Shown: one piece after another, positions 14,141 through 20,117 of the stretch
How positions within the stretch are numbered: the stretch's first letter is position 1
Layout of the letters: the number at the start of each line of letters is the position of its first letter
Source: JBBRMQ01 sp038230775
GTDB taxonomy: Bacteria; Acidobacteriota; Thermoanaerobaculia; Gp7-AA8
Length of the DNA stretch: 20,117 nt
Assembly (NCBI GenBank): GCA_038230775.1
Contig: JBBRMQ010000056.1
Span: 1 to 20,117 of the forward strand
Reading direction: 5' to 3'
Position numbers and translations under genes: made by a program
The notes under the pieces: generated by a model
The model's input: only the letters and a program-made list of their open reading frames with translations
Database searches by the model: none
What the model was told of the DNA's origin: nothing

Positions 14141-15527
14141 GCGCGTCAGTGCGCAAGTCGTCAGCGCGCAAGTCGTAGAAAAACTTCGACATGATGTTCT
14201 GCGCGAGCTGCAGGCGGTAATCGGCGGAGCCGCGAACATCCGAGATCGGCTTGATCTCGCCGCGCGCGATTTCGCCGGCGCGCTCGAAGACGTCGAGCGT
14301 CGGCGCCTTGCCGGCCAGGAACGCCTCGGTCTTCGGCAGCCGGATCACCGTCGGCGCGACGCCGCCGTACGCGATGCGCGGATCTTCGATGTGACCGTTG
14401 ACGCGCATGCGGATCGCCGCGGTGAACGCGGAGATGTCGAGGTCCTTGCGGCGCGAGACTTTGTAAAGCTTGATCGTGTCTTTCACCACCGGTACGAAGA
14501 CCCGCGTGATGATCTCGTCCGGTTTCAGATCGAATTGCTTGTATCCCCGATAGAACGAACTGATGGGCACGAGACGCGTGCCGCCGGTGCCTGCGAGCTC
14601 GAGTTGCGCATCGGAAACCATGAGGTAGGGAATCGTGTCGCCGATGGGCGAGCCGTTCGCGATGTTTCCCGCAAGCGTGCCGGCGTTCCTGATCTGCGGC
14701 GAACCGAAGATACTGAGGATGCGATGCAGCTCCGGGATGCGGTCGCGGACGAAGGACTCGAAGCGCGACAGCGAGACGTTCGCGCCGACGGCGATGTGAC
14801 CGTTGTCGTCACGAATGTCATTGAGCGCAGCGATCTTGCCCAGTGACAAGAGAGCGGGAGACATGAAGTGGCGTTTGGTCATCCAGACGCCGACGTCGGT
14901 CGCACCCTGCACGATCGTGCATCCGCGATTCTCGCTCTTGAAGCGTGCGGCGTCTTCGATCGTCGTCGGTGCGAAGAAGCTCTCGATCCGAACCTCGTCG
15001 CTCGCGTTTGGAATCGCGGGAAAGCGATCGCGCAGCTTCGGCATCGCCGCCCCGTCGACCTCGAGCGCCGCCTTGATGATCGGCTCATAGCCCGTGCATC
15101 GGCAGAGGTTGCCCGTCAGTCCGTCGCGTACCTGCTTGTCGGTGACGCGATCGGAGGTCTCGTACATCGCGCTCATCGCCACGATGAACCCAGGCGTGCA
15201 GTATCCGCACTGCGCGCCGTGGCTTACGACCATCGACTGCTGCACGGCCGTCAGCTCGCCGTCCTGTTTCAGCCCCTCGACCGTGATGATGGAGGCGCCG
15301 TCGAGCTGCGCGAGAATCTGAATGCACGAGTTGACCGGAACGAAGTTCTCTTCGGCCGACCGGCGCACGAGGACGGTGCACGCGCCGCAGTCGCCTTCTT
15401 CACAAACGATCTTCGTCCCGGTGGCCGCTTCGTCGTAGCGCAGCCAGTTGGCGACGGTGGAGAAGATCTGCCGGCCGGTGACGCGATGCTCGCGGCCATT
15501 GACGAGGAAGAGGATGTGGTCCCGCAT
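14127..15527 (-). CDS. xdhA: Xanthine dehydrogenase, [2Fe-2S] and FAD-binding small subunit
   Basis: 466 aa. Carries electrons from the Mo site to NAD+ via two [2Fe-2S] clusters and FAD. First cluster ligands: Cys42, Cys47, Cys50 (CEEGDCGAC) and Cys68. Second: Cys107, Cys110 (CGYCTPGF), Cys142 and Cys144 (CRCTGY). The FAD domain (about 175-350) has IVQGATDVGV and GSPQIRNAGTLAGNIANGS; a CO-dehydrogenase-flavoprotein C-terminal domain follows. Length and domain order match bacterial XdhA. The ATG is at 15527; a TAAACT at 15540-15545 is a weak -10 candidate. The last residues (ARVDG) and the TGA come from the TTGACGG element. It is encoded about 4 kb from the Mo subunit on the same strand. Confidence 0.95.
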   Translation of the reverse strand: MRDHILFLVNGREHRVTGRQIFSTVANWLRYDEAATGTKIVCEEGDCGACTVLVRRSAEENFVPVNSCIQILAQLDGASIITVEGLKQDGELTAVQQSMVVSHGAQCGYCTPGFIVAMSAMYETSDRVTDKQVRDGLTGNLCRCTGYEPIIKAALEVDGAAMPKLRDRFPAIPNASDEVRIESFFAPTTIEDAARFKSENRGCTIVQGATDVGVWMTKRHFMSPALLSLGKIAALNDIRDDNGHIAVGANVSLSRFESFVRDRIPELHRILSIFGSPQIRNAGTLAGNIANGSPIGDTIPYLMVSDAQLELAGTGGTRLVPISSFYRGYKQFDLKPDEIITRVFVPVVKDTIKLYKVSRRKDLDISAFTAAIRMRVNGHIEDPRIAYGGVAPTVIRLPKTEAFLAGKAPTLDVFERAGEIARGEIKPISDVRGSADYRLQLAQNIMSKFFYDLRADDLRTDARVDG

Positions 15528-15609
15528 GTGGGATTGCGTAGTTTAGCGGAAGCCCCTCATCCGCGCTCCGCGCACCTCCTCGCCGCACGCGGGGAGAAGG
15601 GCTACTAAG

Positions 15610-15662
15610 TTGGAGAGTGGCGAAGGAGAACTACTAGGTTGGTTGGAGAGTGGCGAAGGAGA
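15610..15662 (+). repeat. Two direct 20-nt repeats, period 33 nt
   Basis: TTGGAGAGTGGCGAAGGAGA occurs at 15610-15629 and again, identically, at 15643-15662. Related flanks (CTACTAAG, CTACTAGG, CCTAGTAG) surround them. Only two copies are present, nested between the two halves of the GC-rich palindrome. Confidence 0.9.
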
Positions 15663-15670
15663 GCCTAGTA

Positions 15671-15723
15671 GCCCCTCGCCCCGCGTCAGCGGGGAGAGGG
15701 TGGCCGAAGGCCGGGTGAGGGGC
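15671..15723. repeat. GC-rich double-hairpin palindrome, copy 1
   Basis: It contains CCCCGC..GCGGGG and GGCCGAAGGCC hairpins and ends GGGTGAGGGGC. The reverse complement of 17660-17709 matches 15673-15723 except for the small loop (GTC here, AA there). A related but more diverged half lies at about 15552-15600. Palindromes of this composition are widespread in GC-rich genomes. Confidence 0.88.
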
Positions 15724-15801
15724 GCTCCAACTCACTGCACCGATCGCCTGTTTCGCTGCATGTCACCGAGCGCCCAGCCCCCTCAGGCGCAAAATCGTGA
15801 C

Positions 15802-16704
15802 ATGCGAAAACTGATTTACGCGTTCCTGCTGGTCACGCTTCCCCTCGCTGCGGCCCCGTCGAACACGATCAGCGTCACCGTTCCCTGGCTCGCCGCACAT
15901 CTCAACGATCCGAATCTTGTCCTTCTTCACATCGGCGACAAGGCGGAGTACGACGCGAAGCACATCCCCGGCGCGCGCTATGTCAGCCTCAAGGACATCT
16001 CGATCTCCGATCACACCGGAAAAGGATTGATGCTCGAGATGCCGCCGGCGGACGACTTGCGCCAGCGCCTTGAAACGCTCGGCATCTCCGACAACTCGCG
16101 GGTGGTCGCGTACTACGGCAAGGATTGGGTCTCGCCGACCACTCGCGTCATCTTGACCCTCGACTACGCCGGCCTCGGCGACCGCTCCAGCCTGCTCGAC
16201 GGCGGCATGGACGCCTGGGTTCGAGCCGGCCAAGACGTCATCAATGTCGTGCCCGAAGCGAAGAAGGGGACGCTTTCGGCGCTGAAGATCAATCCGATCG
16301 TGGTCGATGCTGAGTTCGTGCGCTCGCATCTCAACGCGCCGGGATTCGCGATCGTGGACGGACGCAACGCCTCGTACTACGACGGCGTCGAAACCGGCGA
16401 AGGTCACGCCGGCAAGCACCGCACCGGCCACATCGCGGGCGCGCACAGCATTCCGTTCACCGAGATCACCAACGATCAGTTGATGCTGCGATCGCCACAG
16501 GAGTGGAACGATCTCTTCACCAAAGCGGGCGTGAAGCCAAACGACACCGTCATCGGCTACTGCCACATCGGCCAGCAGACCACGGCGATGCTCTTCGCCG
16601 CGCGCTTCCTCGGCCATCGCGTTCTGCTCTACGACGGCTCGTTCGAGGACTGGTCGCGCCACGCCGACTATCCCGTCGACAACCCGGCGGAGAAAGCGCG
16701 TTGA
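15802..16704 (+). CDS. Exported two-domain rhodanese (thiosulfate sulfurtransferase)
   Basis: 300 aa from the ATG at 15802, followed at once by a signal peptide (MRKLIYAFLLVTLPLAAAP), so it acts outside the cytoplasm. Residues 25-150 are the non-catalytic N-terminal rhodanese domain (YYGKDWVSPTTR in place of the cysteine loop). Residues 165-295 are the catalytic domain: VDGRNASYYDG, HIAGAHSIPF and the active-site loop YCHIGQQTT with Cys254. Family chemistry is transfer of sulfane sulfur from thiosulfate, or a similar donor, to an acceptor via a cysteine persulfide. The loop CHIGQQ differs from the usual CR.G.R. The next gene starts inside its stop codon (TTGA), and the operon continues with sulfur transport and Moco sulfuration genes. 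Confidence 0.93.
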   Translation: MRKLIYAFLLVTLPLAAAPSNTISVTVPWLAAHLNDPNLVLLHIGDKAEYDAKHIPGARYVSLKDISISDHTGKGLMLEMPPADDLRQRLETLGISDNSRVVAYYGKDWVSPTTRVILTLDYAGLGDRSSLLDGGMDAWVRAGQDVINVVPEAKKGTLSALKINPIVVDAEFVRSHLNAPGFAIVDGRNASYYDGVETGEGHAGKHRTGHIAGAHSIPFTEITNDQLMLRSPQEWNDLFTKAGVKPNDTVIGYCHIGQQTTAMLFAARFLGHRVLLYDGSFEDWSRHADYPVDNPAEKAR

Positions 16705-17171
16705 ATCGACCGTACGCCAACCCGTACGTGGCGGGAACGGGACTCGGTCTCGTTCTGCTGTCGGCGTACGCGTTCGCCGGACGCGGACTGGGAGCATCCG
16801 GCGCGTTCGCCTCAGCCGCTGCGCGCGTCGCGCCGGCCAATCCGTACTTTTCCCGCTACCACGGCGATGACAACTGGCTGGTCGTCGAGATCGCGGGTGT
16901 GATTATCGGCGGCTTTCTGTCGGCGCTCCTCGCGGGACGCTTTCGCCGCGTGGTGGAGCGCGGAGCAGGCATTACGACGCGCACGCGCATCGCGCTCGCC
17001 TTCGGCGGCGGCGTGGCGATGGGTCTGGGCGCGGCGCTGGCGCGCGGCTGCACGAGCGGACTGGCGCTCACCGGCGGCGCGCTTCTCAGTGTCGGAAGCT
17101 GGGCGTTCATGATCGTCGCGTTTGCGATCGCGTATCTGCTCGCGCCGGCGATGCGATGGGCGTGGCGATGA
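16701..17171 (+). CDS. YeeE/YedE (PmpA-like) sulfur-transport half protein, first subunit
   Basis: 156 aa, mostly membrane helices. It has the hallmark ARGCTSGLALTGGALLSVGSW (114-134) with Cys117, the conserved cysteine used in YeeE-type thiosulfate uptake. Full YeeE proteins are about twice this size; here the family is split into two half-genes, as in PmpA/PmpB. The start is a TTG at 16701 overlapping the rhodanese TGA as TTGA; the upstream extension of this frame lies in the rhodanese gene. It ends in an ATGA overlap with the second half. Together with the exported rhodanese it suggests uptake of a sulfane sulfur compound; the exact substrate is inferred from the family. Confidence 0.9.
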   Translation: MNRPYANPYVAGTGLGLVLLSAYAFAGRGLGASGAFASAAARVAPANPYFSRYHGDDNWLVVEIAGVIIGGFLSALLAGRFRRVVERGAGITTRTRIALAFGGGVAMGLGAALARGCTSGLALTGGALLSVGSWAFMIVAFAIAYLLAPAMRWAWR

Positions 17172-18127
17172 TCGTCGCGCTGGCGATCGGGATCGCCTTC
17201 GGCTGGACGCTCGAGCGCGCAGGCCTCGGCAGTGCGCCGAAGCTCGCCGGCCAGTTCTACTTCACCGACTTCACCGTGCTCAAGGTGATGTTCACCGCGA
17301 TCGTGGTGGCCATGCTCGGCGCGTTCTGGTTAGGCCGGCTCGGCGTTCTCGATCTCGCGGGCGTGTACGTGCCGGAAACGTTTCTGCTGCCGCAGATCGC
17401 CGGCGGCGCCATCTTCGGCGCCGGCTTTCTCATCGCGGGCCTGTGTCCCGGCACGTCGTGCGTGGCCGCGGCGAGCGGTCGCGGTGATGGACTGGCAGTG
17501 ATGGGCGGAATGTTCACCGGCGTGCTCGCCACCGGCCTGTCGTTCGCGTTCCTGCAGCGCTTTTACGAGAGCACGCCGCGCGGCGCGCTCACGATCCCGC
17601 AGTGGCTGCACGTGCCGTACGGGTTGGTGGTTGGTGCGGTTGTGTTTTTCTTTGCGATTGCCCCTCACCCGGCCTTCGGCCACCCTCTCCCCGCTTTGCG
17701 GGGCGAGGGACAACGAGGCACACCTCCCCCTCAGCGTGACGGTGCATTTGTAACCCCTCTCCCCGCGCGCGGGGAGAGGGTCCGCGAAGCGGGGGTGAGG
17801 GGCATGCTCGCGCTAGCGGCGATCGTAACCATGTTCGCCGGCAGCCCTTACATCACGCGCTACGTCGAGCCACTCGACCTGGCGTCATGGATCAAAGATC
17901 ACCAGACGATTCAGGTGATCGATGGCAGATCGGCGCAGGAATTTGCGATAGCGCATGTCCCCGGCTCGACGAACGCACCCGGCGACAGCGCGATTCACGT
18001 CAGGAAGGATGGTCGCGACTACGTGCTTCGCGGCGGTATCGACGGATGGAAGCGCGAAGTGCTCGCGGCGACCCGGCCGACGCCGGTGACGAGATATTTC
18101 GGCGGACTGCGGCGGCACGGATGTTGA
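17168..18127 (+). CDS. YeeE/YedE (PmpB-like) half protein with degenerate rhodanese-like tail
   Basis: 319 aa from the ATG at 17168 (ATGA overlap; an ATG at 17156 is the alternative). Residues 1-164 are the second YeeE half: AGQFYFTDFTVLKVMF, then AGLCPGTSCVAAASGRGDG with Cys93 and Cys98. Residues 165-212 are exactly the translation of a palindromic repeat. Residues 213-319 begin with a hydrophobic stretch (MLALAAIVTMFAG) and continue as a rhodanese-like domain: VIDGRSAQEFAIAHVPGSTN and YVLRGGIDGWKREVL. The middle of the fold, including the catalytic cysteine loop, is missing. It could also be read as two genes, with the second starting at ATG 17804. It overlaps the next gene by 7 bases (ATGTTGA). 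Confidence 0.85.
   Translation: MIVALAIGIAFGWTLERAGLGSAPKLAGQFYFTDFTVLKVMFTAIVVAMLGAFWLGRLGVLDLAGVYVPETFLLPQIAGGAIFGAGFLIAGLCPGTSCVAAASGRGDGLAVMGGMFTGVLATGLSFAFLQRFYESTPRGALTIPQWLHVPYGLVVGAVVFFFAIAPHPAFGHPLPALRGEGQRGTPPPQRDGAFVTPLPARGERVREAGVRGMLALAAIVTMFAGSPYITRYVEPLDLASWIKDHQTIQVIDGRSAQEFAIAHVPGSTNAPGDSAIHVRKDGRDYVLRGGIDGWKREVLAATRPTPVTRYFGGLRRHGC
17660..17803. repeat. 144-bp palindromic repeat inserted in frame in the second YeeE gene
   Basis: It runs from GCCCCTCACCC to GGGTGAGGGGC (inverted ends). It contains CCCTCTCCCCGC..GCGGGG hairpins on both sides of a middle spacer that carries a third CCTCCCCCTC segment. Bases 17660-17709 are a near-identical inverted copy of 15673-15723. Its length is exactly 48 codons and it begins at a codon boundary, so the host frame stays open. 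Confidence 0.92.
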
Positions 18128-19434
18128 CGTTCGCCGAGCTGCGAAAACGCGAGTTCTCGCGGCTCGACGAGCAGAACCACACCTACGCGGATTACACCGG
18201 CAGCGCGCTGTACGGCGAATCGCAGCTCCACGCCCATCACGCGCTGCTGGCCGGTGGCGTCTTCGGCAATCCGCACGCCGAATCACCGTCGTCGCGCCTG
18301 AGCACGCAGGCGATCGACAGAGTGCGACGAATCGTGCTCCGCTTTTTCGACGTCGATGAATCGACGCACGACGTGATTTTCACCGCCAATACGAGCGCTG
18401 CAATCAAGCTCGTGGCGGAGAGCTATCCGTTCGGTCCCGCCGCGTCATGCGTGCTCTCGGCCGACAACCACAACTCCGTCAACGGCATTCGCGAGTACGC
18501 GCGAAGAGCAGGCGCGCCGCTCCGCACGATGCCGCTCGACCACACTTTGCACTTGCGCAGCGAGACGCTCGGCCGGGGGCCGGGATTGTTCGCCTTTCCG
18601 GCGCGATCGAATTTCTCCGGAATCATTCATCCGCTGAGCCTCGCCGCCCGCGCGCGATCCGCCGGATTCGATGTGCTCATCGACGTCGCGGCGTTCGCGC
18701 CGAGCAACAGGCTCAGCCTCCGCGAGTGTCCCGCGGATTTTGCCGTGCTCTCGTTTTACAAGCTGTTCGGTTACCCGACCGGCATCGGAGCGCTGATCGC
18801 GCGCCGCCAATCGCTGGCGAAGCTTCGCCGGCCGTGGTTCGCCGGCGGCACGGTGATCTATGCGTCCGTCGGCGCGGATACGCATCGGCTACGCCCGCGG
18901 CACGACGCCTTCGAAGACGGCACGCCGAACTTCCTCGGCATCGCCGCGCTGCCGGCGGGCTTTGCCCTGCTCGAAGAGATCGGCATGGAGCGCATCGGCG
19001 CGCACGTCGCGCGTCTCACGGACATGTTTCTGGAAGAGATCGCGCCGTTCGCGACGCTGTATGGCCGCACCGCGTTCAACATCGAAGGCGTCCCGTACTG
19101 GGAGGTGGAAGAACGCGCCCGAGCGATGAACGTGTCGCTGCGCGGCGGATGCTTCTGCAATCCCGGCGCGTCGGAGGCGGCGTTCGCACTCGACGGAACG
19201 CGCATCGCCGAGTGCTTCGATCAACTCGCCGAAGACTTCACCGTCGATCGGTTCGCGTCATGTGTGAAGACGACGGTCGGCGCCGTGCGCGTCTCGTTCG
19301 GCACGGCGAACGATGAGCGCGACGTGCGCCGGGTCGTCGACGTCGTGCGCTCGTTTTGCACAACTGGGGCGGTGGCCTCTGAGGCCACGGTCGTCGGATT
19401 GAGAGCCCGCCGTCTCAGAGATATCCTGGCCTAA
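18121..19434 (+). CDS. Molybdenum-cofactor sulfurase-like class V aminotransferase (NifS-like domain only)
   Basis: 437 aa, PLP enzyme. It resembles the N-terminal domain of MOCOS/ABA3 more than ordinary cysteine desulfurases: YADYTGSALYGESQL (22-36), FGNPHAESPSSRLST (48-62), VIFTANTSAAIKLVAE (85-100), DNHNSVNGIREYAR (115-128), VLSFYKLFGYPTGIGALI (209-226; Lys214 would bind PLP), FEDGTPNFLGI (264-274) and RGGCFCNPGAS (341-351; Cys344 and Cys346, persulfide site). Asp188 would contact the PLP ring nitrogen. The eukaryotic C-terminal MOSC domain is absent. The likely role is to place the terminal sulfur on Moco of xanthine dehydrogenase, whose genes are adjacent. The final 25 or so residues come from a palindrome-containing tail. 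The start is an ATG overlapping the preceding stop. Confidence 0.85.
   Translation: MLTFAELRKREFSRLDEQNHTYADYTGSALYGESQLHAHHALLAGGVFGNPHAESPSSRLSTQAIDRVRRIVLRFFDVDESTHDVIFTANTSAAIKLVAESYPFGPAASCVLSADNHNSVNGIREYARRAGAPLRTMPLDHTLHLRSETLGRGPGLFAFPARSNFSGIIHPLSLAARARSAGFDVLIDVAAFAPSNRLSLRECPADFAVLSFYKLFGYPTGIGALIARRQSLAKLRRPWFAGGTVIYASVGADTHRLRPRHDAFEDGTPNFLGIAALPAGFALLEEIGMERIGAHVARLTDMFLEEIAPFATLYGRTAFNIEGVPYWEVEERARAMNVSLRGGCFCNPGASEAAFALDGTRIAECFDQLAEDFTVDRFASCVKTTVGAVRVSFGTANDERDVRRVVDVVRSFCTTGAVASEATVVGLRARRLRDILA
19372..19388. repeat. Short perfect palindrome in the 3' end of the sulfurase-like gene
   Basis: GTGGCCTC-T-GAGGCCAC: 8-base arms and a one-base centre. It lies in frame in the last 25 codons, after the conserved fold ends at about VVDVVRSF. 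It may be a remnant of another palindromic repeat that extended the protein. Confidence 0.6.
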
Positions 19435-19469
19435 CAGCGCGATCAGCTCCAGGCTGCGATTGGCGACTC

Positions 19470-20117
19470 CTATAGACGCACGATCCCGCTGTACGTCTCC
19501 GGCCGGCGGTCGCGGTAGAACTGCCACGTGTGGCGTACTTCGCGGATCTTGTCGAAGTCGAGCTCGGAGGTCACGAGGGCGTCCTCATCCCGCTTCGCGA
19601 TGTTCAGAATCTGGCCGCGGGGATCGCAGAAGTAGCTCTGTCCGTAAAACTCGCCGATGTTCCACGGCTTCTCGAATCCGACGCGGTTGATGGCGCCGAC
19701 GAAGTATCCGTTCGCCACCGCGTGGGCCGGCTGTTCGAGCTTCCACAGATACTCGGAGAGACCGGCGACCGTCGCCGATGGATTGAACACGATCTCCGCG
19801 CCATTCAGCCCGAGCTCGCGCGCGCCCTCGGGGAAGTGCCGGTCGTAACAGATGTAGACGCCGACCTTGCCGTACTTGGTCTCGAAGACGGGATAGCCGA
19901 GGTTGCCCGGGCGGAAGTAGTACTTTTCCCAGAAGCCCGGTGCGGTGTGCGGGATGTGATTCTTGCGATATTTGCCGAGGTAGGTGCCGTCGGCGTCGAT
20001 CACCGCAGCGGTGTTGTAGAGAACCCCCGGCTGCTCCTGCTCGTACACCGGCAGCACCATCACCATGCCGAGCTCCTTGGCCAGGTCCGCAAAACGCTGC
20101 ACCGTCGGCCCGGGCAC
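19470..20117 (-). CDS. Beta-ureidopropionase-type carbon-nitrogen hydrolase (partial, 5' end outside window)
   Basis: 215 residues visible; the frame runs off the right edge, so the start and the first catalytic residue (Glu) are not seen. Nitrilase-superfamily motifs are clear: GKYRKNHIP (catalytic Lys, visible residue 52), VGVYICYDRHFPEGAR (catalytic Cys, residue 90) and FNPSATVAGLSEYLWKLEQP. The C-terminal IREVRHTWQFYRDRRPETY is typical of N-carbamoyl-beta-alanine amidohydrolases (reductive pyrimidine catabolism). An N-carbamoylputrescine amidase is possible but fits less well. It is convergent with the sulfurase-like gene, with only 35 bases between their stops. It adds a second nucleobase-degradation function next to the purine genes. 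Confidence 0.9.
   Translation of the reverse strand: MPGPTVQRFADLAKELGMVMVLPVYEQEQPGVLYNTAAVIDADGTYLGKYRKNHIPHTAPGFWEKYYFRPGNLGYPVFETKYGKVGVYICYDRHFPEGARELGLNGAEIVFNPSATVAGLSEYLWKLEQPAHAVANGYFVGAINRVGFEKPWNIGEFYGQSYFCDPRGQILNIAKRDEDALVTSELDFDKIREVRHTWQFYRDRRPETYSGIVRL

Larger units (their letters stand above)
15528..15801. other. Divergent intergenic region packed with repeats
   Basis: 274 bases between xdhA (minus) and the rhodanese gene (plus). It holds a GC-rich palindrome half at about 15552-15600, two 20-nt direct repeats, and a second palindrome at 15671-15723. The last 78 bases before the rhodanese ATG show no strong promoter hexamers and no Shine-Dalgarno sequence. A plus-strand open frame covers part of it (from 15610) but only translates repeats. 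Confidence 0.6.

Noticed and set aside
15763..16797. Minus-strand open frame (344 codons) opposite the rhodanese
   Set aside because: It is antisense to a well-supported exported rhodanese and shows no motifs.
1..20117. Insertion sequences, tRNA or rRNA genes
   Set aside because: No transposase motif, no terminal inverted repeats flanking a transposase, and no tRNA-like cloverleaf or rRNA sequence was recognised by eye.

Overview
GC-rich bacterial DNA. The window has a long, tightly overlapping minus-strand operon, a Ser/Thr kinase fused to a TolB/WD40-like propeller, a LytS/LytTR two-component pair and many small palindromic intergenic repeats. Together these fit an Acidobacteriota-like soil bacterium. 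That assignment is inferred from gene style; no rRNA or tRNA marker is present.

Layout. Positions 1-430 hold gene ends and debris (a fragment of a BNR-type propeller protein) and a nested palindrome. From 9986 leftwards to 431 the minus strand carries one purine-catabolic operon: the xanthine dehydrogenase molybdenum subunit, a membrane Ser/Thr kinase, allantoinase, an allantoicase/OHCU-decarboxylase fusion, HIU hydrolase, a DinB-fold protein, a small exported protein and an NTF2-like protein. Most junctions are short gaps or overlaps of the GTGA, TAATG or ATGA type. At 10121-12528 lies a LytTR response regulator with its 7TM histidine kinase (minus strand), followed by a plus-strand serine-hydrolase (beta-lactamase family) gene up to 14077. 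The FeS/FAD subunit of xanthine dehydrogenase (14127-15527, minus) is thus about 4 kb from its partner subunit. On the plus strand from 15802 to 19434 lies a sulfur-handling operon: an exported two-domain rhodanese, two half-size YeeE/YedE sulfur-transport proteins (the second with a degenerate rhodanese tail), and a stand-alone homologue of the NifS-like domain of eukaryotic molybdenum-cofactor sulfurase. A partial beta-ureidopropionase-type amidase runs off the right edge.

How it may work together. Xanthine dehydrogenase needs a terminal sulfido ligand on its molybdenum cofactor. The sulfur operon beside it could import sulfur, move it as persulfide, and load it onto the cofactor. Downstream enzymes convert 5-hydroxyisourate to ureidoglycolate and urea. 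Uricase is not in the window. The sulfur import to Moco sulfuration link is an inference from gene order.

The most unusual non-coding signal is a set of inverted repeats built from 7-base units (TTGAATG or TTGACGG). A 7-base period puts a TGA in all three frames, and three flanking genes end inside these elements while one appears to start in one. A second palindrome family is inserted in frame, as exactly 48 codons, inside the second YeeE gene.
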